Positions 21,374 to 34,654 of a stretch of DNA of 64,000 bases are shown piece after piece. This DNA is from Mycogone perniciosa (taxonomy: Eukaryota; Ascomycota; Sordariomycetes; Hypocreales; Hypocreaceae). The DNA lies in the NCBI GenBank assembly GCA_025331125.1, contig JAOALB010000074.1, forward strand, positions 1 through 64,000, written 5' to 3'. Below the pieces are notes generated by a model. That model saw only the letters and a program-made list of their open reading frames with translations. It was not told the DNA's origin and made no database searches. The position numbers and the translations under genes are program-made. Position 1 is the first letter of the stretch. Each line of letters begins with the position of its first letter.

Positions 21374-21964
21374 ATGAACCGGCCCCGGAATCGCCAGCCT
21401 CGCCCTTCGCGGCAGAATCAACAGGGTGGACTGAAACATGATTCAGGAGGACGAGGCCCCGGAACATCTCAGCAGGCGGCTGGCACAGTTCCCAACTCCA
21501 GACAAGTAGTGCCAGGTGCAGCTGTGTTCATAGTCCTAAAAGAAGACCAACTCACGGGCCGGGAAACCCAAGGCATTGTCAAAGACGTCCTCACTTCTGG
21601 GGACCATCCGCGTGGCATCAAAGTCCGGCTACGCGACGACCAAGTCGGCAGAGTACAAAGACTAGACAACGGCTCCTCCACATCACCGCAAGGAAACACG
21701 AGTGCTTTTGTCTCGAGTTTGAGGTTTAGCGGGCGATATACCGATATTCGGAATGAAGAGGCGGATTACCCACAGGAGCCGCCGCCAAGAAGTCTGGCGG
21801 ATTTCATGCCGAATTTGGATGAGCCCGAGGGTGTCGTCAATGCACAAGGAGACCCTGGTATCTGGAACGGTGATACGAGTACAGTGATTTGTCCAATCTG
21901 CGAAGCTTTTGAGGGAGATGAATCGGCCGTGACACATCATATTGATAAGGAGCATCTGAGTTGA
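21374..21964 (+). CDS. YwbE-domain (DUF2196) protein with C-terminal C2H2-like zinc finger
   Basis: This is a single-exon gene encoding 196 aa. The first ~45 residues are Arg/Gln/Gly-rich and probably disordered. Residues ~46-95 match the small YwbE domain known from bacteria: VPGAAVFIVLKEDQLTGRET, then GIVKDVLTSG and HPRGIKVRLRDDQVGRV. The tail carries a possible zinc finger with Cys173, Cys176, His189 and His194 (C-X2-C-X12-H-X4-H, in ICPICEAFEGD...HHIDKEHL). The YwbE domain is an SH3-like small beta fold of unknown biochemical role. The basic tail plus a finger hint at nucleic-acid or ubiquitin binding, which is inference. Confidence 0.88.
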   Translation: MNRPRNRQPRPSRQNQQGGLKHDSGGRGPGTSQQAAGTVPNSRQVVPGAAVFIVLKEDQLTGRETQGIVKDVLTSGDHPRGIKVRLRDDQVGRVQRLDNGSSTSPQGNTSAFVSSLRFSGRYTDIRNEEADYPQEPPPRSLADFMPNLDEPEGVVNAQGDPGIWNGDTSTVICPICEAFEGDESAVTHHIDKEHLS

Positions 21965-23481
21965 ATGGCTGATCGAAGGGCATTGGCAATCGGTCCCAAA
22001 GCGATGTAACCAGACGTGCATCTTCCAAAATAGCACCACACGGGAAGATGGTCATTCGGACGTCACCCGTCGAAGCCCATTGGCGAAGAAAGCGTTCGAA
22101 GGTCTACAGGTAATCACTGTATTTAACGACAGGGCTATTCCTCCTTCACAAGGTGTCACAAGAGCGGATGTTCAACAGTGACTCAAAGCTCAAAACGGGA
22201 TTGCTGCTATGTATGTGGGCTTGCCCGTAGGATTCTCTGGGGCCGCAATGCACGAAGCCTCAAAACTTCACTAGCACGCATTGTCAATCTTTCCTTCAAA
22301 TGGATTGGAGTTCTGGAAACCGCCGGCATAGGAGAAAATTTCCGATCGCATGTGATGTGCATCTTTTGGACTTAAGCAACTCAGTTTGCAAAGGCAGTTG
22401 TGTGAGCTAAGAGCTCGGCAATTGCGAATATAGTCCGCTGACCTTGAAGCATTCAGTTCAGCATTTTCTTATAGATCAGCCTGCCGAATTGAGACAGCTT
22501 GGTTCGTATTGTCCGTCGGGGTTTTACTCCGTATTATCGGGATGCTCCCCACAATGCGTTTCAATGTATCCTGCACCAGCCACCAAATGTCCGTTTTACA
22601 AATACACTTGAAGCTTAAGATTAAGATTATGACTTCTTCCGGAAGAAGTTAATCATTTGCATTGTTATCAACGCCCACTGGTCGTCATGAGAAGATGTGT
22701 GTCCACCGACTAAATGGCGGCAGTGTCCGGGCCTCGGCAGGATTGCTTCATCGGGTTGGGAAGCATTTGTATCTCCGGTCGAACTCATCTAGTGGTTGCT
22801 ATTAATGAGAGGGCTTTAAGGTGGCCTTCTATAAGGGGAAGCTCATCTTGATGTGGGCACATACTAAGGATTTTGAAGGGTTGCATCGAAGCATGATGAC
22901 AGCGCTCTTAGCGCTCCGAAGCTCTTCGTCCCTCATCCACCAACTGGATTCAACGTCTTCTCTTTAGATAATGCGAGTTGGTGTCCTATTGCCCGGAAAA
23001 TGTACCAAAGTTCCAAACATCCGGCCCCGTCTTCAAAGGCCCACGGCCCCATTGCCGACAGGGTAACATTGTCTGATCCTGAACCCGCCAACTCAGCCAT
23101 CCCGCCCAATAGTCTACCCATTGGAGACCAAAGATTCATTTCGTGTCTTGGACTGATGCAGAAGGTAGATATGTCACGACTCGAGTAGGCAACAAAAGGC
23201 CCCCCGTGAGTGTCTTTGAAGGCCTAATCAAAAAGAAATAATGGTGGCGATACCCCATTATGTCAGGTCGGAGGTCCGCGCCGACAGTCGGGCAGAAGAT
23301 CGGCGGCAATCGCAGGAAGTTGGTATCAACAACAGTATCTGGGGGCAATCATAGAGATAAGGGATCCTGTTGATGAGAATTAGATATAAAAGCATCCATT
23401 GGCATCGTTGAAGACGTCCTCTTCTCCATCACCATCTCACTTCAAACAGTCTTCTCCCATCTCTCTCTTTCACCATCCAAC
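21965..23481. other. Intergenic region upstream of the metalloprotease
   Basis: No convincing gene is visible. A TACTCCGTA copy lies at 22525-22533. The 3' part is the metalloprotease promoter, with a GATAAG near 23356 and a TATAAA at 23385-23390. Short frames here show no conserved features. Confidence 0.45.
23385..23390 (+). promoter_or_regulatory. TATA box of the M43 protease gene
   Basis: TATAAA lies 92 nt upstream of the ATG and is followed by a CT-rich leader (TCTCCATCACC, CTCTCTCTTTCACC). This is a plausible core promoter for an inducible secreted enzyme. A GATAAG about 25 nt upstream could bind a GATA nitrogen regulator. Confidence 0.5.
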
Positions 23482-24424
23482 ATGGTCCTCAAGTCTCTCT
23501 TCCTTACTGGCGTCATGGCCACTGCGGCCATAGCAGCGACCCTTGGAACTAGTGTTCCTATCCGTTCTTGCGGTGCCCCCAAGCCAAGCCAGGAGCATAT
23601 GGCACTTTCCAAGGCATTCGCTGAAAAGGAGGCAAATGAGTTCTCGATCATGGCCACTAACAACATCAACGTCAACGTGTATTTCCACGTTGTTACCACA
23701 TCCACCACATCCAAGGGGTACCTGAGTGTAAGTCTGATGTTGGATATAAAGTCTCAGATAATAGTACTAAACCCATTCCAGGATGCTGTTTTACAAAGCC
23801 AACTAAAGGTTCTGAACGATAACTATGCTCCCAGTGGCATCTCATTCACCCTAAAGGGCATCGACAGGACTGTCAACTCCAACTGGGCTAATGACCAGAG
23901 TGAGATGAACATGAAGAAAGCTCTGCGCAAGGGTACCTACAGCGACCTCAACGTCTACTTCATGAACCAGCTTCAGGATAACGCTCTTGGCTATTGCTAC
24001 TTCCCTCTCAAGACCTCTGCTGGGTCTACGGACTTCATCAAAGATGGTTGCTCCATCCTGTACAGCACCGTTCCTGGTGGCTCTCTGACCGGTTACAACG
24101 AGGGCAAGACGACCACCCACGAGGTCGGTCACTGGTTCGGTCTGTACCACACCTTCCAGGGTGGCTGCAATGGCAGCGGTGACTTCGTCGATGACACTCC
24201 TGCTGAGGCCACCGCAGCTTCTGGATGCCCTGTTGGTCGCCACACTTGCACCAAGCAGCCCCTTGACGACCCCATTCACAACTTTATGGACTACTCCGCT
24301 GAGTAAGTTTCTCTTCAATGGACAGGCTTGGTTTATCTAACATGACTTTAGCTCTTGCATGAACGAATTCACTCCCGGCCAGACGAAGCGCATGGTCAGC
24401 TTCTGGAGCCAGTACCGTGGTTAA
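23482..24424 (+). CDS. Secreted metalloprotease, M43B (pappalysin-like, MEP1 family)
   Basis: The model has three exons: 23482-23727, 23782-24302 and 24352-24424 (279 aa). The first intron (54 nt) is a multiple of three with no stop, so retention would be silent in frame. Its GTAAGT donor, ACTAAAC branch and CAG acceptor, plus loss of family similarity inside it, mark it as an intron. Residues 1-19 form a signal peptide. The zinc site is HEVGHWFGLYH (His195, Glu196, His199, then the third ligand His), with a Met-turn at NFMDYS. The last intron separates FMDYSAD from SCMNEFTPGQ. Family members in Aspergillus, dermatophytes and Coccidioides are secreted proteases acting on host or substrate proteins. 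Length is typical. Confidence 0.95.
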
Positions 24425-25832
24425 ATATTTGAATGATAGGCTGGGAAGAGGCTGGGAAATTTTAAACAAGACGAGTTGGGTTTGGCATTGTGTCCAGGGT
24501 AAGCGAAGCATGATTGAGACGGTTATTAGGTGAACATATTTCTTAAATACTGCATATGATTTGGAGTTGAATATACTTTTGTCCGTTGTTTTACAGTGTG
24601 AAATTGTAGTTGATTTTGGAATTGTGACATGAAATATTTTGATTCGATCTATCCGTTGTTGCTAACGAAGTTGGTACAATGCCTTTGAAGTGCCTAGGTG
24701 GCTGTCAGGTATACATAAGAAGGACTGTGTTCTTAAATGGCTCGTGAGGCCAGTAAAATATAAATACTTGGACATAACAAGATAAGAATGTGAAATGCTA
24801 TCGATCGCCTTCGTACGGAATTCACGGAAATGACTAAGGGTCAAGGGTTGTATTTTTGGAAACAAACCCAAGACATACTGGAGGCAAAGAAGCTGGGGGG
24901 GGCGGATATGGTGACCGCATTGGAAACGTTCTCTTCCCCGCGAACTGAAATACGCAATCCGCCCATATTGATAGGTTTCCTGTCAGGCAATAATTATCAC
25001 AGTAGGAAGTAAGCCAGTGAATCATTATCTCGAGGTTTCAGAGCTGCATTATGACAGTAGGCCAAGCATGAAAAGTCACCTGACGGGGCTACCGGTCTGT
25101 CCTGTACTTGGAGCTCTCGCGTCAAGGTACGAAGTAACCACGGCATATGTCACGCCTGTCACTGCGCAGCATTGAAAAGCTGAATTTTCTGCTGGTGATC
25201 GTGACCACTGAGTAGAATTCATTATTATGCAGCCTCATTTAAGCCGTCTCCAATCGTCAATGGCTCTCAATTACGTGTATATCGCCACATGGAGCTTGCC
25301 CGGACGGAACATTCATTCACTCGATGACGTTGCACGTGCCGCTGGTGCCACTGGAACGGAACTTCATTAATCCCGCGCGGTGCAATTGGTTCACTCACCT
25401 TCCCACTCTCCACGTAACCAGCCCTGTTGGCTAGAGCCCAGGTCGCGAAGGGAACAGATAGCCTAGAAAGTGACCTTCTCTGCCTTCTCCTGAAACCTCA
25501 CCAAACATACTCCCCTCTCTATCATCACCAACCCGCGACGACAGCGTCAACGCCGCATCCAGCAGGCCACGGACGCGACACGCCTGTCACCCCTTTCCTC
25601 TTCGTTCGATCCTTTTGCCTCCCGTATTCTTTTCGCCGGTGCTTCCAGCTGCGGTGCCGCACGGCGCATGGAAGCTGCCGACGACGTCTCCTTACGTCGC
25701 CCGAGCCTAATCTCAGCTCCACCAAACATTCACCAGGACCTCGTCAACTGCGACGTTCCCGCTTGTCGTCTGCCCTAGGAGTGCCGAGTTGCTAGCGGTC
25801 CGTATTACCTGATATTCGGCTACAGAGGCGCC
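24425..25832. other. Intergenic region, clathrin heavy chain promoter and leader
   Basis: No convincing gene is visible. An 8-base G run is near 24897. From about 25480 the sequence becomes C/T-rich (ACTCCCCTCTCTATCATCACC), as expected for the leader of the strongly expressed clathrin gene. The 122-codon frame at 25427-25795 lies in this leader and has no recognisable features. Confidence 0.45.
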
Positions 25833-28800
25833 ATGGCGCCCTTACCCATCAAATTCCAGGAGCTGGTCCAGCTCAGCAGCCTGGGCGTGGACACGCAATC
25901 CATCGGATTTAACTCCTGCGTAAGTCGCCCCCTCGCTTGGCGCTTCAATGGATGCCCGACTGACACAAATGCCGTGAATCGTACAGACACTCGAGTCAGA
26001 TTCCTTCGTCTGCATCCGAGAAAAGAAGAACGAGGCTGCCCAACCCGAAGTCGTCATTGTCGAGCTCAAGAATGGCAACCATGTTACGCGGAGGCCTATC
26101 AAGGCCGATAGTGCTGTTATGCACTGGAACAGACAGGTCATCGCGCTGAAAGCCCAATCGCGGACGCTGCAGATTTTCGATCTGGAGCAGAAGAAGAAGC
26201 TCAAGTCATGCACGATGAATGAGGATGTCCAGTTCTGGAAGTGGATCAGCGAGTCGACCCTCGGTCTTGTTACGACCAACAGTGTATATCATTGGGACGT
26301 CTACGACGCAGCGCAGGATGCGCCTGTCAAGGTCTTCGAGCGCAATGCCAACTTGAACGTGCGTCGTCTAACCCACCGTGATCTTCACATTGCGCAGTAC
26401 TAATGATAGAGCAGGGCTGTCAAATCATCAACTACCGAGTTAACAGCGATGGAAAGTGGATGGTTGTTGTTGGTATTTCCTCCCAGCAGGGCCGTGTTGT
26501 TGGCGCAATGCAGCTCTACTCCAAGGACCGAGGCATTAGCCAGGCTATCGAAGGTCATGCTGCCGGCTTCGGCAACTTGAGGCTGGAGGGTGCCCCCCAA
26601 GACACCAAGATTTTTAGCTTTGCTGTTCGAAGCGCAACTGGCGCCAAGCTGCACATCGTCGAGGTCGATCACCCCGAGTCGAATCCAGTCTTTCAGAAGA
26701 AGGCTGTCGACATCTTTTTCCCCGCCGAAGCGACGAATGATTTCCCCGTGGCGCTCCAGGTTTCACAAAAGTACGGCGTCATCTTCATGGTCACCAAGTA
26801 CGGTTTCATTCACCTGTATGATCTCGAGACCGGCTCGTCCATTTTTATAAATCGTATTTCAAGCGAGACTATCTTCACAACCTGCCCCGATACCGAGTCA
26901 GCAGGTCTCGTTGGTATCAACCGGAAAGGCCAAGTCCTGTTCGTTACAATTGACGAGAGCAGCGTCATCCCTTACCTCCTGGAGAACCCCGCCAACACCG
27001 AAATTGCGATTAAGCTAGCCTCTAGAGCTGGACTGCCCGGCGCCGACAATCTCTATGCCAAACAGTTTGATCAGCTCTTCAACAGTGGAAACTATCTGGA
27101 AGCTGCTAAAATCGCTGCTGGCTCCCCCCGGGGTTTCCTGCGAACAGCCGAGACCATCGAGAAGTTCAAGCGACTGCCTACACAGCCAGGCCAAATGGCA
27201 ATCACACTGCAGTACTTTGGTATGCTACTCGACAAGGGCGCTCTGAACAGGCACGAGACGATTGAGCTCGCCCAACCTGTTCTTCAGCAGAACCGGAAGC
27301 ATCTCTTGGAGAAGTGGTTGAAGGACGGCAAGCTGGATTGCTCTGAACAGCTCGGTGATATGGTCCGGCCATATGACGTGAACATGGCGCTCACTATTTA
27401 TCTGAAGGCCAATGTACCCCACAAAGTTGTGGCCGGTTTCGCCGAGACCGGACAATTCGACAAGATCCTTCCTTATTCCGCCCAAGCCGGATATCAACCT
27501 GACTATATCCAGCTTCTTCAACACATCATCCGTGTCAATCCTGAGAAGGGATCTGAATTCGCTACTGCTCTTGCTAACAATGAGCAAGGTCCTTTGGTTG
27601 ACTTTGAGCGGGTCTGCGACATCTTCCAGCCTCAAGGTATGATCCAGCAGGCTACCGCCTTCTTGCTCGATGCCCTCAAGGAGAACAAGCCGGAGCATGC
27701 CCGCCTCCAGACACGTCTTCTGGAGATGAACCTGATGCACGCCCCTCAGGTTGCCGAGGCTATCCTCGGCAACGACATGTTCACGTATTTTGACAAGGGT
27801 CGAATTGCACAATTGTGTGAACAAGCTGGACTGGCCCAGAAGGCCTTGGAGCTGTACGAGGATCCTGAGGCCATCAAGCGTGTCATTGTCAATATCCCCG
27901 GTAGCCCCAATTTCAACCCTGAATGGTTGACAGGTTTCTTTGGCAAGCTGTCCGTGGAGCAGTCTCTCGACAGTCTTGATGCCATGATGAAGCACAACAT
28001 TCGCCAGAACTTGCAGTCCGTGGTCAACATTGCCACCAAATACTCAGAGCTTCTCGGCGCTGTCCGCCTGATCGATCTATTCGAGAAGTACAAGACTGCG
28101 GAGGGTCTGTTCTACTATCTTGGTAGCATTGTCAACCTTTCGGATGATCCTGATGTGAACTTCAAGTACATCGAGGCTGCCACCAAGATGGGCCAGTTCA
28201 ACGAGGTTGAGCGTATCTGCCGTGACAGCAATCATTATAATCCCGAGAAGGTGAAGAACTTTTTGAAGGAGGCCAAGTTACCCGAGCAGTTGCCTCTCAT
28301 CATTGTGTGTGACCGATTCAACTTTGTGCACGATTTGATCTTGTTCCTCTACCAGAACCAGCAGTTCCAGGCCATCGAAGCATATGTCCAACGGGTCAAC
28401 CCAGCCCGAACCCCGGCCGTCATTGGAGGTCTGCTTGATGTCGATTGTGAAGAGAGCATTATTCGACAACTTCTGGGCACTGTCAATGCTGAACAGATTA
28501 ACATCGATGAGCTGGTTTCTGAGGTTGAATCCCGGAACCGCCTGAAGCTTCTGCTTCCCTTCCTTGAGGCCACGCTGCAATCTGGTAACCAGCAGCAGGC
28601 TGTCTTCAACGCTCTGGCCAAGATCTACATCGACTCAAACAACAACCCAGAGAAGTTCCTCAAGGACAACAATCAATATGATACCCTCGTTGTCGGTAAA
28701 TACTGTGAGAAGCGTGATCCTAACCTGGCCTACATCGCCTACTCCAAGGGCCAGAATGACCTTGAGCTCGTCAACATCACCAACGAGAACTCCATGTACA

Positions 28801-31052
28801 GAGCGCAGGCACGATACTTGTTGGAGAGAGAGGATGCTGAGCTTTGGCGGTTCGTCTTGAGTGAGAACAATATCCATCGCCGGTCAGTTATTGACCAGGT
28901 GACCGCTACGGCCGTCCCCGAAGCTACAGACCCCGCGAAGGTCTCTGTTGCCGTTGCCTCCTTCTTGGAGAACGACTTACCCTTGGAGCTCATTGAGCTC
29001 TTGGAGAAGATTGTTCTTGAGCCATCTCCCTTCAGTGACAACCAGAATCTACAGAATCTGCTCTTGTTCACTGCTGCCAAGGCCGATAAGGCTCGTGTGA
29101 TGGACTACATCCACAAGCTCGACAACTACAACGCCGATGAAATCGCAACATCCTGTATTGATGTTGGTCTTTTCGAGGAGGCGTTTGAGATCTATAAGAA
29201 GGCTGACAACAAGTCCGCTGCCGTCAATGTGCTTGTTGAACATGTTGTCAGCATTGACCGCGCTCAAGGATATGCCGAGGAGGTTGACCTTCCTGAGGTC
29301 TGGAGTAAGGTTGCCAAGGCTCAGCTTGATGGTCTTCGCGTTTCCGATGCCATTGACTCCTACATCAAGGCCGATGATCCACAGAACTACGCCGAAGTCA
29401 TTGAAATTGCCACTCACGCAGGAAAGAATGAGGACCTGGTCAAGTATCTCCGCATGACTCGCAAAACTCAACGTGAGCCTGTTATCGACACCGCCCTGGC
29501 CTTCTGCTACGCTCGATTGGATCAACTGTCTGAGCTTGAAGATTTCTTGCGCTCAACCAACGTTGCTAACATTGAGGAGTCTGGTGACAAGGCTTATGAG
29601 GAAGGCCTGTTTGAGGCATCCAAGATCTTCTTCAGCAGCATCTCGAACTGGGCTAAGCTTGCTACTACCCTTGTCCACCTCGGTGACTACCAAGCTGCTG
29701 TTGACTGCGCTCGAAAGGCAAACAACATCAAGGTCTGGAAGCAGGTGCACGAGGCTTGCGTCGGCAAGAAAGAGTTCCGTCTGGCACAGATTTGCGGTCT
29801 GAACTTGATTGTCGATGCTGAGCAACTGCAAGAGCTTGTCAAAGATTACGAGCATAACGGCTACTTCGATGAGCTCATTAGTCTTCTTGAGCAGGGATTG
29901 GGACTTGAGCGTGCTCACATGGGTATGTTCACAGAGTTGGGCATTGCTTTGTCCAAGTATCACCCTGAGCGTCTCATGGAACACATCAAGATCTTCTGGT
30001 CTCGCATGAACATGCCCAAGATGATCCGCGCCTGTGAGGAAGCCAACCTGTGGCCGGAGCTTGTTTTCTGCTACTACCACTATGACGAGTTCGATAACGC
30101 TGCTCTTACCGTTATCGAGCGCCCCGAGAATTCATGGGATCACCAACAGTTCAAGGAGATTGTCGTCAAGGTTGCCAATCTGGAGATCTACTACCGAGCT
30201 ATCAAGTTCTACGTTGAGCAGCATCCTTCACTGCTTACTGACCTCTTGGCCGCTCTTACGTCCCGCATCGATGTCAACCGTGTCGTCAAGATGTTCCAGA
30301 AGAACGACAGTTTGCCACTGATCAAGCCGTTCCTACTTAATGTACAAACCCAAAACAAGCGGATTGTTAACGAGGCTGTCAACGATCTGCTTATCGAGGA
30401 GGAAGACTACAAGACCCTGCGTGACTCAGTCCAGAACTACGACAACTATGATGCTGTTGAGTTGGCCGGCCGTCTGGAGAAGCATGAGCTCATCTTCTTC
30501 CGCCAGATTGCAGCCAGCATCTACCGCAAGAACAAGCGGTGGGAGAAGTCAATTGCCCTGTCAAAACAGGACAAGCTCTACAGAGACGCCATCGAGACAG
30601 CAGCCTTGTCGAGCAAGACCGACATCGTCAATGATCTTCTCAGATACGTAAGTTGCATAATCGATGCTGTTGACTGTCATATGTTGCTAACATTTCTCTA
30701 GTTTGTTGATATTGGCCATCGCGAGTGCTACACTGGCATGCTCTATGCCTGCAATGAGCTTATCCCACCTGACCTCGTCCTCGAGTTGTCATGGCGTCAC
30801 GGCCTTCACGACTTCACTATGCCTTATATGATCAACATGCTTGCACAACAAACAAAGGAGATTGCTCTGCTGAAAGCCGACAACGAGGCCCGTAAGGCCA
30901 AGGACAAGGAGCACGAGAAGACTGAGGACAACACCCCCATCCTCGGTGGTGCTCGGCTTATGATCACTGCTGGACCTGGCGGCAGCACCTCGCCAGTACC
31001 TTTTGGTCAGGCCAACGGTTTTGCACCACAGCCCACCGGCTACGGTTACTAG
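25833..31052 (+). CDS. Clathrin heavy chain
   Basis: This is the structural subunit of the clathrin triskelion coating endocytic and trans-Golgi vesicles. The model has four exons: 25833-25919, 25987-26358, 26415-30647 and 30702-31052 (1680 aa, the usual size). The junctions read FNSC/TLESD, NANLN/GCQIINYRVN and LLRY/FVDIGH. The N-terminal ~360 residues are the seven-bladed propeller (MAPLPIKFQELVQLSSLGVD). The remainder is the alpha-solenoid leg of clathrin repeats, and the tail includes the trimerisation helix (MPYMINMLAQQTKEIALLKAD) and a Gly/Pro-rich end. Intron 2 has the textbook TACTAAT branch. The tight codon bias of exon 3 explains many spurious overlapping frames. It is convergent with the dipeptidyl aminopeptidase gene. 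Confidence 0.98.
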
Positions 31053-31832
31053 ATGCAGGTACCAGTGTGGTGCTGGGTCAGGGCATCAATTGTGTCAAAC
31101 CCAACATCTAATACACTTTCACTTAGTGGCTTGGTGATGACTGCAGAGCAGCCCCCTTGTCCTCGAGTGTAGCGGGAGGCGAGTTGGGAATTACATGATG
31201 ATCTGTAAACATAGTTTTCTCCCTATGCGAGAGACACAGGTGTAGAGATGAAGGTTCATCTTTCTGGGGAGAGGGTGAGCCTTGGCTTGGGATCTGGTGA
31301 GACCCGGGCTCTATTTTTTACCCCATTACAGGTAGAATTGAGGAAAACGTCTTCGGATTTGGTGAGATGGTGCGGGTGTATGGAATTTTCAGAGCAGTGT
31401 ACGTATATGACAGGCAATCAATTTTGATTTTAATACCTTTGAGAGCTTCAAGGTGGATCTGAGGTGATGGTGATTGCTAGAAAGATTTGACGAGAATACA
31501 ATATTGTCTTCCAAGTATCTAATAAGCTGCAAGACGCTCAGGAGGAGTCGGCATGTCTCACCCCCAATGTACGTGGAGCTTGTATCATAGCGAACCCCTA
31601 TCACGGAGTACACATGTCATATATCGCTGTGTCATGCAAAATATCTGCAAGGCATAATAATCATACTTCCATTAATGTCATGGTCCCTCCAGTTGTAATA
31701 CACTACTAAACCATGGCATTGCATGTACCAATTCCCGCAAAAGTTTACATCTACAAAGCCCCGATTTCAGACCCAACTCACACGCTTAGTTAATTCTTGT
31801 ATGCCCAAACAATGAAACCGGTTCTATATAAT
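31053..31832. other. Convergent 3' intergenic region
   Basis: This holds the 3' untranslated regions of clathrin heavy chain (plus) and dipeptidyl aminopeptidase (minus). A CACGGAGTAC element lies at 31602-31611. No gene is recognised. Confidence 0.5.
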
Positions 31833-34654
31833 TTACATCTTTTTCTTGTTGTTAGGTTTGGGGTTGGTGATCTTGAGCCACTCGCCGTTGAAGGCATTGA
31901 TGAGCCAGTTGTTTAGTTCTGCGAGAAAAAGAACAGAGTGTCAGCAAGCCTATGGAGGACAGGGAAAAAAATTTATAAAAAAAAAGGAAAGGGGAGGAGA
32001 GATGACATACTATCGTAGACAATGCGAGAGGCGGAGTGGAAGCGTATGCTATGGTCGCTATCAGGGAAAACGTGAACGTCGTAATTCTCCACGCCAGCTA
32101 GGTCGAGGTTATCGAGCAGGGTGAGTGAGTTCTGGAAGTGTACGTTGTCGTCGGCGACGCCATGCATCAGCAAGAAGCGCTTGTTCTGGCCGAGGGCTGT
32201 GGCATTGGCGATTCTGGAGGCGTCATAGCCCTGGGCGTTGTCCTGTGGAGTACGCATATAACGCTCGGTGTAGATGCTATCGTAGTATCGCCAGTCCGTG
32301 ACGGGGGCGACGGCCATGCCATAGGAGAAGGTTTGGCCGGCGTCCTGTTCGAGGGTTTTAAGCGTGGTGAAACCACCGTAAGACCATCCCCAGATGGCGA
32401 GACGGGTCGGGTCAACGTAGTTGAGAGAGGCAAAGTGGCGAGCAGCGGCAATATGGTCGTGCGACTCAAGAAGGCCGAGTTGGGAGCGGACTAAGACGCG
32501 ATGCTTGCGGCCGAGGAAACCGGTGCCTCGAGGGTCGACGGTGACGACGAGATAGCCCAAGTTAGACGCGATGTAGGCTTGGAAGTCGACGGCAAATCTC
32601 TTTGTGACACTCTGCGAGCCGGGTCCAGAGTACTGCTGGAACAGAACGGGATACTTCTTCTTGGGATCAAAATGTGGTGGGCGACGCTCAAGGTAGTTGA
32701 GGGAGACATTATCCCCAATGTCGATTGTGCCGTACTTGAGGACAGGAAGCTCATGTTTCTTGGCCCGATCGGCAAGCTCAGAATTCTCCTCGATGACATG
32801 GTTATACACCGCCTTGGTTGAAGGGGTTGAGATGACCTTCTGGAACGGAATCTTCGGGCCACGATAACTCAAAAGAGCAAAGCCAGCGCCAGAGGAGAAA
32901 GAAGCGCCATAATAAGCCTCGGAGGACGTATCCGTAAGGGGCTTCAGGTCAGAGCCGTCGAGCTTGACGGAGTAGACGTGGCGTTGGATGGATGACTCCT
33001 TTGTGGCGATAAAGTAGACCAGGTTGTTGGCAAGGTCAACTGCGGATGGAGCATCTTCTACCTCCCAAGAACCAGAAGTGAGCATAATAGGCTCAGAGTT
33101 GTCTAAGGGTGTGAAGTATCCGATGTGCTCGTAGCCCTCGTGGATCGTTGTGTCAACGTAGCCATCGTGTGGTCGTCCATTGTTAGGATCAGCGGGGATG
33201 TAGGTCATGGTGTGTGAGATCTCAAACCACCCGCCATCGATCTTATTAACATCGATACTGTTGATAGTCTTGCCCTGGCGGGTACCGACATCAATGAGGA
33301 TAACCTTGAGAATATCGCTCACGCGGTTCGTTTCCTTGACAATCACCCTGTCACCCGCCCAGAGAAGATTGTTGATAATGCGATCATCATCCGCAAACTC
33401 CCCCTCGATTGTGACGGAGAATGTGTCCCCCTTGGCAACATCGTAAAACTGGAGGTCAACAACGGGATTGTGGGCACCAGCTTTAGGGTACTTGATCTGT
33501 TGAACTTCGGGATAGGACTCCTCGCCTTCAGCGGGTTTGTCGCCACTCGGACGCGAGATGAAGAATTGGATAGGATATTCTGGGACGCCAGTCTCGTTGG
33601 TGCGGAGGAACGCGAGATACTTTCCATCCTCGGACCACCATGTCGCACTGCGTCCGCTAAAGACCTCTTCCTCGTATACCCAGTCAGGGATGCCGTAGAA
33701 GTACTCTGGGCCTCCATCCTGGGTGATTTGGACAATTTTGTTCTTGCCGGTGAGACGTCTAATATAAATGTTATTATCCTTGGTAAACGCGATGGCATCG
33801 CTCTTGGGGCTCCAGCTTGCCAGTTGAATGCGTGCTTTCGCGTCCAGAGGAAGAAGCGGCTCGGTCGTCTGGGTCTCGACATCAAAGACGAAGTAGATAG
33901 CCGTGAACGAGTGTCGCCAAGTTTGCTTCTTGGAGACACCAATGAGGACCTTTTTGAGGTCAGGACTGGGTTCGAGCCATTCCGGCTTGTACTGTTGACC
34001 AGCGTAGTCAAACAGCTGCGTCTTCATCAAGGTGCGTGTCTTTGCGGCTTTGGCATCAGCGCCAGCAGCGGCGGATGCCTCCCCAACAGATGCCCGGACA
34101 TCCTCCACAACCAGAAAGTCCTTGCCTACGGTGTCTTGCTCCAGCAGCAGTCCATCTTCACCATCTGGACCGGCAATCCAGCGTATAGACCGGGACTTGG
34201 CTGACCAGAAGCCATTGAACAGCTGATCCATTGTCACGGGTTTGCCAGAGCCGCGAGAGCTCGCGTCCGGATTGTGTTCCAAGTCGCTGGCATGCTTGTA
34301 GGAGCCTGAAGTGACGAAGACAGCAAGCGAAACAATCCATCCGGCAACGAACACGATGCCGACTATGATGAGAATGCGACGTAGGCTCTTGTCCATCGGC
34401 TTACGTTGGATAGCAGCGCCAGTTGTGCCCAACAACGTGCCTGTCTCAGCGTCGGCCTCGTCATCCTTGAGCGGATCATCAGCGTAGATGTCGGTGCATC
34501 CATTCCTCTGTTTCCCCTCTCCTACGACCCTTGTCTTTTCCATTTCCTCGTGAATTCGGTCGAAGACGATGCTTGTTGTCGATACGGAGGAGAGCGAGTC
34601 GGTGGAAGGGCGTGGAGAGCGGCCATCCGCATCATCAGTGTATGGCGACGCCAT
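31833..34654 (-). CDS. dapB: Type IV dipeptidyl aminopeptidase, vacuolar membrane (DPAP-B type)
   Basis: This serine peptidase (S9B) removes X-Pro or X-Ala dipeptides and is a vacuolar type II membrane protein in fungi. The model has two exons on the minus strand, 34654-32011 and 31918-31833, joined by a 92-nt intron (909 aa). The second exon gives the conserved DKLNNWLINAFNGEW tail. A ~90-residue cytosolic Ser/Asp-rich tail precedes one membrane segment at about residues 94-115 (ILIIVGIVFVAGWIVSLAVF). A beta-propeller follows, then the hydrolase domain with Ser758 in GWSYGG, Asp in VADDNVHF (about 835) and His in DHSIRFH (about 868). The membrane anchor and cytosolic tail distinguish it from the secreted DPP IV, which has a signal peptide instead. 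Confidence 0.95.

Noticed and set aside
25427..25795. 122-codon frame just before clathrin
   Set aside because: It sits in the C/T-rich leader, and its His/Ser/Arg/Leu-rich translation reflects that base bias. It is kept only as possible leader sequence.
27225..27995. 256-codon minus-strand frame inside clathrin heavy chain
   Set aside because: It is a shadow of the coding strand; clathrin is continuous and fully conserved in length here.
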